DNA of 53,930 bases, taken from UBA5232 sp964557565 (lineage in GTDB: Bacteria; Patescibacteriota; Dojkabacteria; SC72). The stretch spans positions 1 to 53,930 of the forward strand of contig CAZLAH010000004.1 in assembly GCA_964557565.1 (NCBI GenBank). Reading direction: 5' to 3'. The notes under the pieces were generated by a model, which worked only from the letters and a program-made list of their open reading frames with translations, ran no database searches and had not been told where the DNA came from. Shown here in pieces: positions 22,982 through 31,757 of this stretch (positions are counted from its first letter, which is position 1; every line of letters begins with the position of its first letter). The position numbers and the translations under genes are program-made.

Positions 22982-24892
22982 ATGGGTGAGAACACAGAAT
23001 ATGGAGCATCAAATATTCAAGTTTTAAAAGGTCTAGAGGCTGTCAGAAAAAGGCCAGCTATGTACATTGGTTCTACCGATTCTAATGGTCTTCACCATAT
23101 CTTTACTGAAATCTTAGATAACTCTGTTGATGAAGCTATCGCTGGTTTCTGCTCTCACATATGGGTAATCCTCAACAAAGATGGCTCAATGACAATAAGA
23201 GATAATGGTAGAGGTATTCCTGTAGAGATACATCCTGAAACAAAAGTCTCAACATTAGAAACAGTAATGACCAATCTGCATGCAGGTGGTAAATTTGAGC
23301 AGGGTGCTTACAAAGTATCAGGCGGTCTTCATGGTGTAGGTATGAAATGTACAAATGCACTTTCCGAATGGATGATAACAACAGTGAAAAAAGATGGTGG
23401 AGTATACGAGCAAAAGTATGAAAGAGGTGTGCCTGTTGCTCCAGTTAAGAAAATTGGAGACACAACAGAGACTGGTACTCAACACACGTTTATGCCTGAT
23501 GACAAGATATTTTCCACTACCGACTTTGAATTTGAAACAATAGTAAAGAAGTGTAGACAACATGCATATTTAACTGCGGGATTGAGAATATCCGTACTAG
23601 ATAAGCAAAAAGAAAAACCTACCAAGTACGATCTGTATTTTGAAGATGGTATTAAGTCATATGTAAGATTTTTGAATATCGAAGAAAAAATCGTTGGAAC
23701 AGAACCTTTTTACATGAGTAAACAGGAAGATGATGTCCTAGTAGAAGTCTCTCTCCAATACACAGATAGCATGGAAGAGGACGTTCGTTGCTATACGAAC
23801 AACATTGTAAACCCAGAAGGTGGTACACATTTAGCAGGTTTTAGGACAGCAATAACCAGTGCAATCAATTCGTATGCACAGAAATCAGAATTGTTAAAAG
23901 GCTTAAATGGGACATTAAGTGGTGATGATGTTAGGGAGGGATTAACTGCAATCGTTTCTGTAAAAGTTCCTAATCCTCAATTTGAAGGACAGACAAAGAT
24001 CAAATTGAATAATCCTGAGGTAAAAAGTATTGTAGGAAAAGTCGTTAGAGATGAATTACTTACATATTTTGAAGAACATCCACAAGAAGCAAAAAGTATA
24101 ATTGGGAAGGCAGTATTAGCAAACAAAGCGAAAGCTGCAGCAAAGGCTGCAAGAGATGCTGTAATAAGAAAGAGTGCTTTAGAATCTACTACATTACCAG
24201 GTAAATTAGCAGACTGTACAAGTAAAGATCCTTCCATCAGTGAGCTATTCCTAGTTGAGGGTAATTCTGCAGGTGGTTCAGCAAAACAGGGTAGAGATAG
24301 ACATACACAAGCTATTCTTCCACTTAGAGGTAAGATCATAAATACACATAAATACCGAGTAGATCGAGTGCTCTCAAACAGTGAATTTAACGATATAACT
24401 ACAGCCCTTGGTGTAGGAATAGGTGATACATTAGATATTTCCAAATTGAGGTATCACAAAATCATACTAATGAGTGATGCGGATGTAGATGGTCTCCATA
24501 TCACTACTTTAGAACTAACACTTTTGTTTAGATTCTTCAGACCACTAATCGAAGGCGGTTATGTATATGTAGCACAACCACCTTTGCATAAAGTAGAAAT
24601 AGGAAAGAAGAAATACTACTTCTTGAATGATGAAGAGAAAGAGGCCTTTGTAAGAAAAGCAAAAATGGAAGGCAAAGTACCAGTAGAAAATAGGTTCAAA
24701 GGGTTAGGAGAAATGAATCCAGATCAATTGAGAGAAACTACAATGGGACCAGAGAATAGAGTTTTGAAACAGGTCCATATTGAAGATGCAGAAGAAGCAG
24801 AAAAAGTATTTGAGATGTTAATGGGAAATGAAGTACCTCCCAGAAGAAGGTTCATACAAACACATGCAACAAAAGCAAATTTAGATATTTAA
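22982..24892 (+). CDS. gyrB: DNA gyrase subunit B
   Basis: A 636-residue type IIA topoisomerase ATPase subunit. GHKL motifs: EILDNSVDEAI (ATP/Mg), IRDNGRGIPVE, and GGLHGVGMKC. The transducer has GQTKIKLNN. Toprim: FLVEGNSAGGSAKQGRDR and MSDADVDGLHI; the usual EGDSAG Asp is Asn here. The C-terminus ends shortly after PRRRFI, a short Gram-positive-type tail. With gyrA it supplies negative supercoiling; no separate parE/parC is seen in this window, so topo IV could be absent. Confidence 0.96.
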   Translation: MGENTEYGASNIQVLKGLEAVRKRPAMYIGSTDSNGLHHIFTEILDNSVDEAIAGFCSHIWVILNKDGSMTIRDNGRGIPVEIHPETKVSTLETVMTNLHAGGKFEQGAYKVSGGLHGVGMKCTNALSEWMITTVKKDGGVYEQKYERGVPVAPVKKIGDTTETGTQHTFMPDDKIFSTTDFEFETIVKKCRQHAYLTAGLRISVLDKQKEKPTKYDLYFEDGIKSYVRFLNIEEKIVGTEPFYMSKQEDDVLVEVSLQYTDSMEEDVRCYTNNIVNPEGGTHLAGFRTAITSAINSYAQKSELLKGLNGTLSGDDVREGLTAIVSVKVPNPQFEGQTKIKLNNPEVKSIVGKVVRDELLTYFEEHPQEAKSIIGKAVLANKAKAAAKAARDAVIRKSALESTTLPGKLADCTSKDPSISELFLVEGNSAGGSAKQGRDRHTQAILPLRGKIINTHKYRVDRVLSNSEFNDITTALGVGIGDTLDISKLRYHKIILMSDADVDGLHITTLELTLLFRFFRPLIEGGYVYVAQPPLHKVEIGKKKYYFLNDEEKEAFVRKAKMEGKVPVENRFKGLGEMNPDQLRETTMGPENRVLKQVHIEDAEEAEKVFEMLMGNEVPPRRRFIQTHATKANLDI

Positions 24893-24909
24893 TTTATTAT
24901 TTTACAAAC

Positions 24910-25302
24910 ATGGTATTAGAAAATGTTCGTGATTCAGTAGATACAGAAGCTTTAGAAACACTTGAAGAGAAGAAGATATCTGAAAGAATTCCTAATCATA
25001 CAGATAAGGTAATTACAGTATTGAAAACAGATTCAAATGCTAATCTTACATCAAAGGTTAGTTCTTTGGTTGAAAATAATGAAGGTAAGTTAGGATTAGA
25101 AGAAATAGCTAATGCCATAGACATCCATGTCTGGGATAAATTAGGAAAAGTACTAGATATCGTAAGGGTAGGTACAGATCAAGAGAGAAATGATATTGAA
25201 AAGATAGAAGAAGAAACTATGAATAACCTTAAGCCACTCTGTTCTGACTTCTCGAAGATTAGAACAGATATAGAGGAGCAAACAGCAGAAAATGCTTACT
25301 AA
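24910..25302 (+). CDS. hypothetical protein between gyrB and gyrA
   Basis: A 130-residue acidic, soluble, helix-prone protein; no recognised domain, signal or membrane segment. It begins 17 nt after gyrB and ends 18 nt before gyrA, so it is co-transcribed with both subunits. That placement suggests a gyrase-related or nucleoid-related role, but nothing in the sequence confirms it. Confidence 0.7.
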   Translation: MVLENVRDSVDTEALETLEEKKISERIPNHTDKVITVLKTDSNANLTSKVSSLVENNEGKLGLEEIANAIDIHVWDKLGKVLDIVRVGTDQERNDIEKIEEETMNNLKPLCSDFSKIRTDIEEQTAENAY

Positions 25303-25320
25303 ATAATAACGATTTAAAAC

Positions 25321-28062
25321 ATGGATGAAGACATAAAGACAACACAAGAAAATACAGATGAGCTAGAGCAGGAATTAACATTTAATCCTGGAGAAGTAGC
25401 TTACAGATCGATAATAGACGAGATGAAGTCTAACTATTTAGACTATTCAATGTCCGTAATTGTAGCTAGAGCACTTCCAGAAGTAAAAGATGGACTCAAA
25501 CCATCTCAAAGAAGAATTCTTGTAGCTATGAATGATCTTGGTCTAACACCTTCAGCCCATTACAGAAAATGTGCAAAGATCGCTGGTGATACATCTGGCA
25601 ACTACCATCCTCACGGAGAAGCCATTGTATATCCTACATTGGTTAAATTAGCACAAGATTTCTCTACAAGATATCCATTAGTAGATGGGCAGGGAAACTT
25701 CGGTTCTGTTGATGGAGATAGCGCTGCAGCAATGAGATACACAGAGGCTAGAATGGGTAAAATAACTCCAGAGTTAATCAGAGACCTTAATAAAGGAACT
25801 GTCACATTCATCCAAAACTATGATGGTACTAGACTTGAACCAACTGTATTACCAGCACTCTTTCCAAATGTATTAGCAAATGGAACAGATGGTATCGCAG
25901 TGGGTATGGCAACCAAGATACCTCCACACAATCTTACAGAACTAATAGATGGATTGCAGAAAATGATATCCCTTGGAAACAAGTGGGTTGGCAATGCTGT
26001 ATACAATGAACTAAGAAAAACAAAAGAATCTAAAGAAGTCATACCACAATTACTAAATTCCAAACCATCGGATTACCTAGAAAACTATGTAAACATATCA
26101 AACATAGATTTTGAAAAAGATATTGAGAAACTAAGAGCGAAACTAAAAGAAGACAACACTGTTTTGTATCCTGAGTTTAAATCTGAAATAACTCCCACTG
26201 AATTGATTGAAATAATTCCAGGTCCAGACTTCCCAACAGGAGGAACAATATATGACCAGCAAGAGATATTGAATGCATACGCTACAGGTAGAGGAAGAAT
26301 ACTACAAAGAGCAAAAGCATCAATAGTTGAAGGTAAACAGGGAAGATATGAAATCATCATCACAGAAATACCATTCCAGGTTAACAAAGCACATATGATT
26401 GAAAAGATTGCTGATTTGGTAAAAGAGAAAAAGATACAAGGTATTGCTGATATTACAGATACTTCAAACATTGAAGGTATGAGAGTAGTAATACTTCTCA
26501 AGAGAGATGCCCAACCAAAGACAGTCTTAAACAAGCTCTACAAATATACTGAAATGCAAAAGGTGTTCAATGCGAACATGATTGCATTAGTAGAACAGGA
26601 ACCAAAGACATTACCTTTGAAAAGAATATTAGAGCTTTTCCTTTCATTTAGACTAACAGTAACAATTAGAAGATTTGAGTTTGATTTAGCAGAATCAAGA
26701 TACAGAGCACATATACTTGAAGGATTACTTAAAGCATTAGATATGCTTGATGAAGTCATAGCTACAATTAGACAATCTAAAACACAAGATACTGCTAAAA
26801 CTAACTTGATGGACAAATTTGAATTTACTGAAGTACAGGCACAAGCAATCTTGGACATGCAGTTGAGAAGATTAGCTGCATTGGAGAGAATGAAATTAGA
26901 GAATGAATACAAAGAATTAGAAGCAAAGATAACTGAATACAATGAGATACTTGGTGATCCTAACAAAATACTTGAAGTTGTAAATTCTGACTTGCAAGAA
27001 ATTAAAGAGAAGTACGGAGATGCGAGAAGAACAAAAGTAGTAAAAGGAAAAATAGATGAGATATCAGAGGAAGATATGGTAGCATCAGAAGATACTTTAG
27101 TTACAATCACACACTCTGGATATATTAAAAGACTACCACCTAATACATACAAGGCACAAAACAGAGGAGGAAAAGGAGTCTCAGGAGGAGATACAAAAGA
27201 GGGAGACTTCATAGAGCATGCTTTCCTTTGTAATACTCATGATGAATTACTTCTGTTTACAAACAAAGGTAAAGTATTCAATTTAAGAATTTTTGAAATA
27301 CCTGATCTAGGTAGGACAGCTAAAGGACTACCTTTGGTAAATCTCGTACAGCTAGAACCAGAAGAGATAGTAACATCTGTATTAACCAGAGATCCTAAAG
27401 GAAAAGTTTCAGAACAGAGAAAAGGAGAAACTAAAGAGGAAGATGCAAAAGTGTTTAAATATTTCTTAATGGCTACAGAGAAAGGATATATCAAGAAAAC
27501 AGAGCTATCTGAATTCTCTAAGATTAGATCCAACGGACTAACTGCAATCAAACTTGAAGAAGGTGACCAATTAACTTGGGTTAAAGCTACAACAGGAGAG
27601 GATGAGGTAATCTTAATAACTCAAGAGGGAAAGTCTGTGAGATTTAAAGAAACAGACGTAAGACCTATGGGTAGGAGTACAAGAGGTGTTACAGGTATTA
27701 AGTTTAAATCTAAGACTGACAGCGTCATAGGTATGGGAATAGTAGATAGTGATAACCAGAAACTCATAACACTCTCTGAGTATGGTTACGGTAAGATGTC
27801 ACTTTTAAAGGAATATACACGACAGAAAAGAGGAGGAACAGGTATATTTACTTTTAGAGTTACACCAAAGACAGGAAGGATTGCTACTGCAAGAATCCTT
27901 GTAGAAAGTGATGAAGAGATTGTAGTCATATCTGAGAAATCAAAAGTAATCAGAGCAAATCTTAAGGATGTACCTGTACAAGGAAGACAAACATCGGGAG
28001 TAAAAGTTATGAATATTAATGGAGAGGGAGAAGACAGAGTAGTTACTGTGGCTTTACTCTAG
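25321..28062 (+). CDS. gyrA: DNA gyrase subunit A with an insertion in the breakage domain
   Basis: A 913-residue subunit. Catalytic Tyr140 lies in AAMRYTEARM. Residues about 216-290 are an insertion between HNLTELIDG and PGPDFPTGG, where most GyrA proteins have about 15 residues. The quinolone-contact region reads NYHPHGEAIVYPT, so the usual Ser83 and acidic 87 (E. coli numbering) are Ala and Pro. The C-terminal pinwheel has the GyrA-box variant QNRGGKG and blades with repeated G(Y/K)xxR/K motifs, so this is gyrase and not ParC. The 3' end overlaps the small convergent gene by 9 nt. Confidence 0.96.
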   Translation: MDEDIKTTQENTDELEQELTFNPGEVAYRSIIDEMKSNYLDYSMSVIVARALPEVKDGLKPSQRRILVAMNDLGLTPSAHYRKCAKIAGDTSGNYHPHGEAIVYPTLVKLAQDFSTRYPLVDGQGNFGSVDGDSAAAMRYTEARMGKITPELIRDLNKGTVTFIQNYDGTRLEPTVLPALFPNVLANGTDGIAVGMATKIPPHNLTELIDGLQKMISLGNKWVGNAVYNELRKTKESKEVIPQLLNSKPSDYLENYVNISNIDFEKDIEKLRAKLKEDNTVLYPEFKSEITPTELIEIIPGPDFPTGGTIYDQQEILNAYATGRGRILQRAKASIVEGKQGRYEIIITEIPFQVNKAHMIEKIADLVKEKKIQGIADITDTSNIEGMRVVILLKRDAQPKTVLNKLYKYTEMQKVFNANMIALVEQEPKTLPLKRILELFLSFRLTVTIRRFEFDLAESRYRAHILEGLLKALDMLDEVIATIRQSKTQDTAKTNLMDKFEFTEVQAQAILDMQLRRLAALERMKLENEYKELEAKITEYNEILGDPNKILEVVNSDLQEIKEKYGDARRTKVVKGKIDEISEEDMVASEDTLVTITHSGYIKRLPPNTYKAQNRGGKGVSGGDTKEGDFIEHAFLCNTHDELLLFTNKGKVFNLRIFEIPDLGRTAKGLPLVNLVQLEPEEIVTSVLTRDPKGKVSEQRKGETKEEDAKVFKYFLMATEKGYIKKTELSEFSKIRSNGLTAIKLEEGDQLTWVKATTGEDEVILITQEGKSVRFKETDVRPMGRSTRGVTGIKFKSKTDSVIGMGIVDSDNQKLITLSEYGYGKMSLLKEYTRQKRGGTGIFTFRVTPKTGRIATARILVESDEEIVVISEKSKVIRANLKDVPVQGRQTSGVKVMNINGEGEDRVVTVALL

Positions 28063-28242
28063 TTTTACAATCTTAAATTCTCTTTCATACTCTTTACCAG
28101 AGATTTTTACAATATCCTTTGACAGCTCATCATATGTCATACTCTGTACCATATTGATTTTAAGCATCTCTTTGTACATCTTCTTGATATTGAGACTCAT
28201 CAATTCATTAAGAATTTTTATATCTTCCTTAGTTAGAACCAT
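28054..28242 (-). CDS. small hypothetical protein convergent with gyrA
   Basis: A 62-residue, Lys/Glu/Leu/Met-rich, probably helical protein. No family recognised. A GGAAG ribosome-binding site lies 8 nt before the ATG. It overlaps the gyrA stop by 9 nt. It is a plausible gene because its composition resembles real proteins here and the next 130 nt are empty, but it could be spurious. Confidence 0.5.
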   Translation of the reverse strand: MVLTKEDIKILNELMSLNIKKMYKEMLKINMVQSMTYDELSKDIVKISGKEYEREFKIVKLE

Positions 28243-28378
28243 TTTTTTTCTTCCTTACAATTTATATATCTCATTCTAAACCTTCTGAGAATATACTTCC
28301 TGACCTAGATAAATATATATGTGTCTTGTAACAGTATTACTATTTAATCCCAGTTATATGTAGTAATATATAACCATC

Positions 28379-29194
28379 ATGGAAATACTCAGAAACATAT
28401 TGGGAACAATTGGAGCTCTCATTCTTTCCTTCAATACACATACTGTTACATATACAGAGAAGAGGGTAGAGGAAGAAACAGAAAAGCAGGATATTACTCA
28501 GGAGTATATCATTGTTGCAGATACATCTTTGGAGAAATTAGTACCAAAGGTTGCACCCACAGGTAGTGTAGCTGGTACTAGTTGGTGGTCATATCCTTCA
28601 GATATCAAGGAGTGTACAAGGAGTGGAGATGATTTACTTGTTCTTGTTAACAAAGAGTACAAGCTTCCTAAGAGCTACGCTCCAAGTGATTTAGTAAGTG
28701 CAAGTCTCTCTGGTATACGAAGAGGAGAGAACTATATGTTAAGAAATATAGTCATCAATGATTTGAAAGCTATGGTTAACAAAGCAAAGAGTGAAGGAAT
28801 TGATTTGAGTGTTAGATCAGCGTACAGGTCATACAATACACAGGTATCTACATATAACTATTGGTTGAGTGTAAATGGAGGTAGTATTGCAGCTACTGAC
28901 AAAGTTTCAGCGCGAGCAGGACATAGTCAGCATCAGTTGGGAACAGCTGTAGATTTTAGCTCTTCTGAAATAGCAGATGGCTTAGGTGGTACATTTAGTA
29001 GTACAAAGGCAAGTAAGTGGTTAGCAAACAATGCATGGAAATATGGTTTCGCTATTTCATATCCTCAAGGGTATGAGAGTACCACAGGATATAGCTATGA
29101 GAGTTGGCATTACAGATATATTGGTAAAACATATGCTCAGGAGATGGTGAATAGTGGTATGATATTGGAGATATATTTAAGAAGTAAGAACTAA
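28379..29194 (+). CDS. M15-family D-alanyl-D-alanine carboxypeptidase (VanY-like)
   Basis: A 271-residue envelope enzyme with an N-terminal membrane anchor (about 4-20), a linker, and a VanY/M15B peptidase domain from about residue 110. Zinc ligands and catalytic residues are visible: HQLGTAVDF (H and D, the HxxxxxxD motif) and SWHYRYIG (second zinc His with the preceding Glu of YESWHY). It trims the terminal D-Ala of peptidoglycan stem peptides. Its TAA overlaps the sortase ATG by one base (TAATG), so both are made together. Confidence 0.9.
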   Translation: MEILRNILGTIGALILSFNTHTVTYTEKRVEEETEKQDITQEYIIVADTSLEKLVPKVAPTGSVAGTSWWSYPSDIKECTRSGDDLLVLVNKEYKLPKSYAPSDLVSASLSGIRRGENYMLRNIVINDLKAMVNKAKSEGIDLSVRSAYRSYNTQVSTYNYWLSVNGGSIAATDKVSARAGHSQHQLGTAVDFSSSEIADGLGGTFSSTKASKWLANNAWKYGFAISYPQGYESTTGYSYESWHYRYIGKTYAQEMVNSGMILEIYLRSKN

Positions 29195-29838
29195 TGGAAA
29201 GGAAGAAAACAATTAAAATACTCTCAACCATGTATCTAGTATTTGGTTTGTTTCTTTTTCTTGTTGCCTTTTTAACACTTTCAATATCCTTCTACCCACA
29301 GATTTGGTATTCAATAGACAAGGAAGCTTCCAATTCCGAGTTGAATACATTAACAAAAGATATTGAAAATGTAGATGATTTAAAAATAGAGGGGAAAACA
29401 ACTGAGCCTCTTTCTTTACCTCCTATTGATACTTCCTTACCAAAAGAAAATACAATCATCATATCTAGTATTAGTGTTAACTCACCGATCATTGAGAACA
29501 GGAATGCAGATGCCGGACTTAAGAAAGGTATATGGATAGTTCCTGACTTTGGAATACCAAATTCAAACGATCTACCAATCATTATTGCTGCTCATAGATT
29601 TGGTTATATTGAATGGACAAAGGAGTTCAGAGAAACAAGTACTTTTTACAATCTTCCAAAATTAAAAATTGGGGATAGGGTACAAATCATTTGGGAACAA
29701 AGAAGCTATGAGTATGAGGTCATCAAGAGTGAAGATAATACTCAGATAACGGATTACAATGTAGATCTCATTCTATACACATGTAGAATGTACAACTCTC
29801 CAGTAAGAATATTCAGATATTTAGAAAGAGTTAAGTAA
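29194..29838 (+). CDS. sortase
   Basis: A 214-residue cysteine transpeptidase that joins secreted proteins to the envelope. N-terminal membrane anchor (about 12-35), linker, then the sortase barrel with catalytic His134 (AAHRFGY), Cys197 (LILYTCRM) and Arg205. The TC...R spacing and absence of a C-terminal membrane helix fit class D/E/F-type housekeeping sortases; I would not pick a class. It follows the peptidase gene in one operon. A possible substrate is encoded at 30666. Confidence 0.9.
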   Translation: MERKKTIKILSTMYLVFGLFLFLVAFLTLSISFYPQIWYSIDKEASNSELNTLTKDIENVDDLKIEGKTTEPLSLPPIDTSLPKENTIIISSISVNSPIIENRNADAGLKKGIWIVPDFGIPNSNDLPIIIAAHRFGYIEWTKEFRETSTFYNLPKLKIGDRVQIIWEQRSYEYEVIKSEDNTQITDYNVDLILYTCRMYNSPVRIFRYLERVK

Positions 29839-29902
29839 AGAGAGATATTAACTAGGCTTGATATACAAGTTTTCCTATGTTAACATTCCCTTACTAGACC
29901 TC

Positions 29903-29934
29903 GGAGGGGCCGTCGATAAAAAGGTGACCTCTCC
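29903..29934. terminator. GC-rich hairpin between convergent sortase and NYN genes
   Basis: A 12-bp imperfect stem (GGAGGGGCCGTC with GGTGACCTCTCC; one mismatch and three wobbles) with loop GATAAAAA, followed on the plus strand by ATTTCTATTTTTC. It sits between two convergent stops and probably terminates both directions. Confidence 0.6.
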
Positions 29935-29938
29935 ATTT

Positions 29939-30556
29939 CTATTTTTCAATAATATTCCTTATTTCAACAAAGTCCCTGAATTCATTTATATAATTCTCTT
30001 TAATGCTTCTAGCAGTGTTTTCTGCATTTGCTATAATCGCAATACTTTTTCCCCTCTCTTTAAAATATTTAAGTAATATTTCAAAGTCTCCATCTCCCGA
30101 TAACAATACGATTCCTGAATAATCTTTCTCCAAACGAATAGCATCAAAGGTTAGATCTACATCACAATTTGCTTTAGATTTAATTGTACCTTCTCTTGTT
30201 CGGATACGTTTAATAGTTTTAAGTCTCAGTATATATCCAAAGGATTGTATCTTCACCAAAAACTTTGTTCTAGCAATATCTCTCTTAAGCAATTCTTTCA
30301 TACCATTCTCCTTCTCTTTACGATACAAGCTATTTAGATATATTAATAATTTTTCCACAGGATATTGTTGTGTAGATTTTAATTCAACTTCAAAACCATG
30401 TGCCTCAATACCTGTATAGTAGAAGACCTTCTTTACTTTGTATTTCTTCTTCAGATATATATACAACTTCTCATAATCAACCTTCCATGTTAATCGTCCA
30501 ATGCCTCCATAGAAGAGGTTGGATGAATCTACAAAACTGTATGTACTTTCTTTCAT
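29939..30556 (-). CDS. NYN-domain (PIN-like) putative ribonuclease
   Basis: A 205-residue protein of the NYN/LabA-DUF88 kind. Acidic metal-binding residues are in the expected order: VDSSNLFYG (Asp10), CDVDLTFDAI (about 133-142) and LLSGDGDFE (about 152-160). NYN domains are related to PIN nucleases and act on RNA; the target is unknown. It has no extra domain. Transcribed alone, leftward. Confidence 0.85.
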   Translation of the reverse strand: MKESTYSFVDSSNLFYGGIGRLTWKVDYEKLYIYLKKKYKVKKVFYYTGIEAHGFEVELKSTQQYPVEKLLIYLNSLYRKEKENGMKELLKRDIARTKFLVKIQSFGYILRLKTIKRIRTREGTIKSKANCDVDLTFDAIRLEKDYSGIVLLSGDGDFEILLKYFKERGKSIAIIANAENTARSIKENYINEFRDFVEIRNIIEK

Positions 30557-30602
30557 AGAAATATTTTACTTCCCAAATATGAACTCTGAGTTAACAGGGG
30601 AG

Positions 30603-30631
30603 TTGCATATCATTTAACTATAGGATATAAT
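30603..30631 (+). promoter_or_regulatory. promoter of the small secreted protein gene
   Basis: -35 TTGCAT (30603-30608), 17-nt spacer, -10 TATAAT (30626-30631); predicted leader about 28 nt before the ATG at 30666. Confidence 0.65.
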
Positions 30632-30665
30632 GTAGCTGTAATTAAATTGCTCATTACAAATAACC

Positions 30666-30890
30666 ATGAAGAAAACAAATCTTCTTTTGGTTTCTATCCT
30701 TACAATAGTAACCTTTTCATTATTGAAATCACCCGTATTAGCTGATGGCTATACTCCATACGGTCCACATATTCCAGAAGATACTGGATTAGTAGATGGT
30801 ATGGTATTTAATATAGTAGCTGTCGTAACATACCTTTTTGGTATCGCTTCTATAGGTGTATCTAAGATACTAAGTAACAAGATAGACTAA
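30666..30890 (+). CDS. small secreted, C-terminally anchored protein; possible sortase substrate
   Basis: A 74-residue protein: signal peptide residues 1-26 ending in VLA, a 15-residue Tyr/Pro/Gly-rich stretch with IPEDTG, a hydrophobic segment (about 46-65) and a short tail SNKID. The order short motif with TG, hydrophobic helix, short hydrophilic tail resembles a cell-wall sorting signal, and a sortase gene lies about 0.8 kb upstream; but IPEDTG is not a canonical LPxTG and the tail has only one Lys. It could equally be a small bitopic membrane protein. Confidence 0.68.
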   Translation: MKKTNLLLVSILTIVTFSLLKSPVLADGYTPYGPHIPEDTGLVDGMVFNIVAVVTYLFGIASIGVSKILSNKID

Positions 30891-30895
30891 CCAAA

Positions 30896-30935
30896 CAATA
30901 CTAGGGTAGGGGGCAACCCCTATCCCATAGTATTG
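30896..30935 (+). terminator. strong 40-nt hairpin after the small secreted protein gene
   Basis: CAATACTA pairs with TAGTATTG, and GGGTAGGGG pairs with CCCCTATCCC with one bulged T; GCAA-type loop. There is no U tract after it, so it may be a processing or protective hairpin rather than a classical terminator. Its right arm overlaps the -35 of the next promoter. Confidence 0.5.
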
Positions 30936-30961
30936 AGATTATGGGTTGTGAATGGTATAAT
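30933..30961 (+). promoter_or_regulatory. promoter of the GC-richer cassette gene
   Basis: -35 TTGAGA (30933-30938), 17-nt spacer, extended -10 TGG-TATAAT (30953-30961). It would start a transcript at about 30968, about 250 nt before the next start codon. Confidence 0.65.
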
Positions 30962-30967
30962 GTAATA

Positions 30968-31216
30968 GGATTGAGAACTTAAAGAATCTGCTCTTTAAAA
31001 ATAATTCCACATAAACAACAAATAAAAGAAACATACATAGGGATATATCTATATCTTTTTAATGTCTCTTTTATTTAATTAAAAGGACAAGTTCTTTAAA
31101 AGCTGGTGTTTTTGATGGATACCGATCCAGTAGTTTAGAAATTAATTATATTGATTTTTGAATTGCTGGATTGGATTACCAATCAAAAATTTTGAAAATT
31201 CACTTGGAGGTGAAAA
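30968..31216 (+). ncRNA. long structured 5' leader (possible cis-regulatory RNA)
   Basis: A 249-nt untranslated leader without a gene. It holds several inverted repeats: TTAAAGA/TCTTTAA near 30980-31000, a perfect 10-bp pair AAATAAAAGA/TCTTTTATTT (about 31021-31077), GATTGG/CCAATC near 31171-31186, and TTCAC/GTGAA (about 31199-31214) that would hold the Shine-Dalgarno GGAGG in its loop. No known riboswitch class was recognised. Regulation through ribosome-site access is inferred. Confidence 0.4.
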
Positions 31217-31699
31217 ATGAATACACTCAAATTTGGTGCAAAAGTCGTAATTATCCTGGTTGCTCTCCTGGTATTCCTCTGCTGTGGTTTGACCACATTG
31301 CTGACATACCAATGGTTATCGCCGGCCGCCCTCTCTGTCACAGAGAAGGTTGTCACGGTACCGATTGCCCAGGACAAAGAAGAGGTTTCAAAACCTTCTT
31401 CAGACAATGAAGAGCAGGCTTCTTCCATTTCCGGTTCAACCGAAAACAGTGAAAGAGCATGTAAATTCATGGAAGGCTACAATGCTGATGGTCGAGTAGT
31501 TCCAGCCGGAACCAAAGTCACAGGACCCGCTTTTGTCAAACCAGACAGAAATGTCGATTGGGGTCTCCCAGTCTATATGGGCGAAAGCTACACAACGATT
31601 GCTTCCGATGAAGTAGTCTGGGCCCTCGATGGAGACAACGCTTGCGTTGACTCTCAAGGTCAGTTCTTTTCCTTTTGGGGAAAAACATTAACTAAGTAA
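31217..31699 (+). CDS. single-pass membrane protein of unknown function, atypical base composition
   Basis: A 160-residue protein with one membrane helix (about 9-32, rich in Val/Leu with a CC pair), a Ser/Glu-rich linker (about 48-78) and a small beta-rich extracytoplasmic domain (about 80-158). No family recognised. It has a perfect Shine-Dalgarno GGAGGTG 5 nt before the ATG, unlike most genes here. Codon use is visibly GC-richer (frequent C/G third positions, for example in the stretch around 31320-31370). With its own promoter, leader and terminator it looks like a recently acquired single-gene cassette. Confidence 0.7.
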   Translation: MNTLKFGAKVVIILVALLVFLCCGLTTLLTYQWLSPAALSVTEKVVTVPIAQDKEEVSKPSSDNEEQASSISGSTENSERACKFMEGYNADGRVVPAGTKVTGPAFVKPDRNVDWGLPVYMGESYTTIASDEVVWALDGDNACVDSQGQFFSFWGKTLTK

Positions 31700-31757
31700 C
31701 ACCTCCAATCCAGCTCAAGTCCCTTTAAGGAATTCTTATGAATCCCTTGTTAGGGCA

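Noticed and set aside
29858..30076. 72-residue plus-strand frame after the sortase gene
   Set aside because: It runs through the terminator hairpin and antisense to the NYN gene.
31183..31657. Minus-strand and other plus-strand frames over the cassette gene
   Set aside because: They lie opposite or inside the better supported gene at 31217, which has a canonical ribosome site and a membrane helix.
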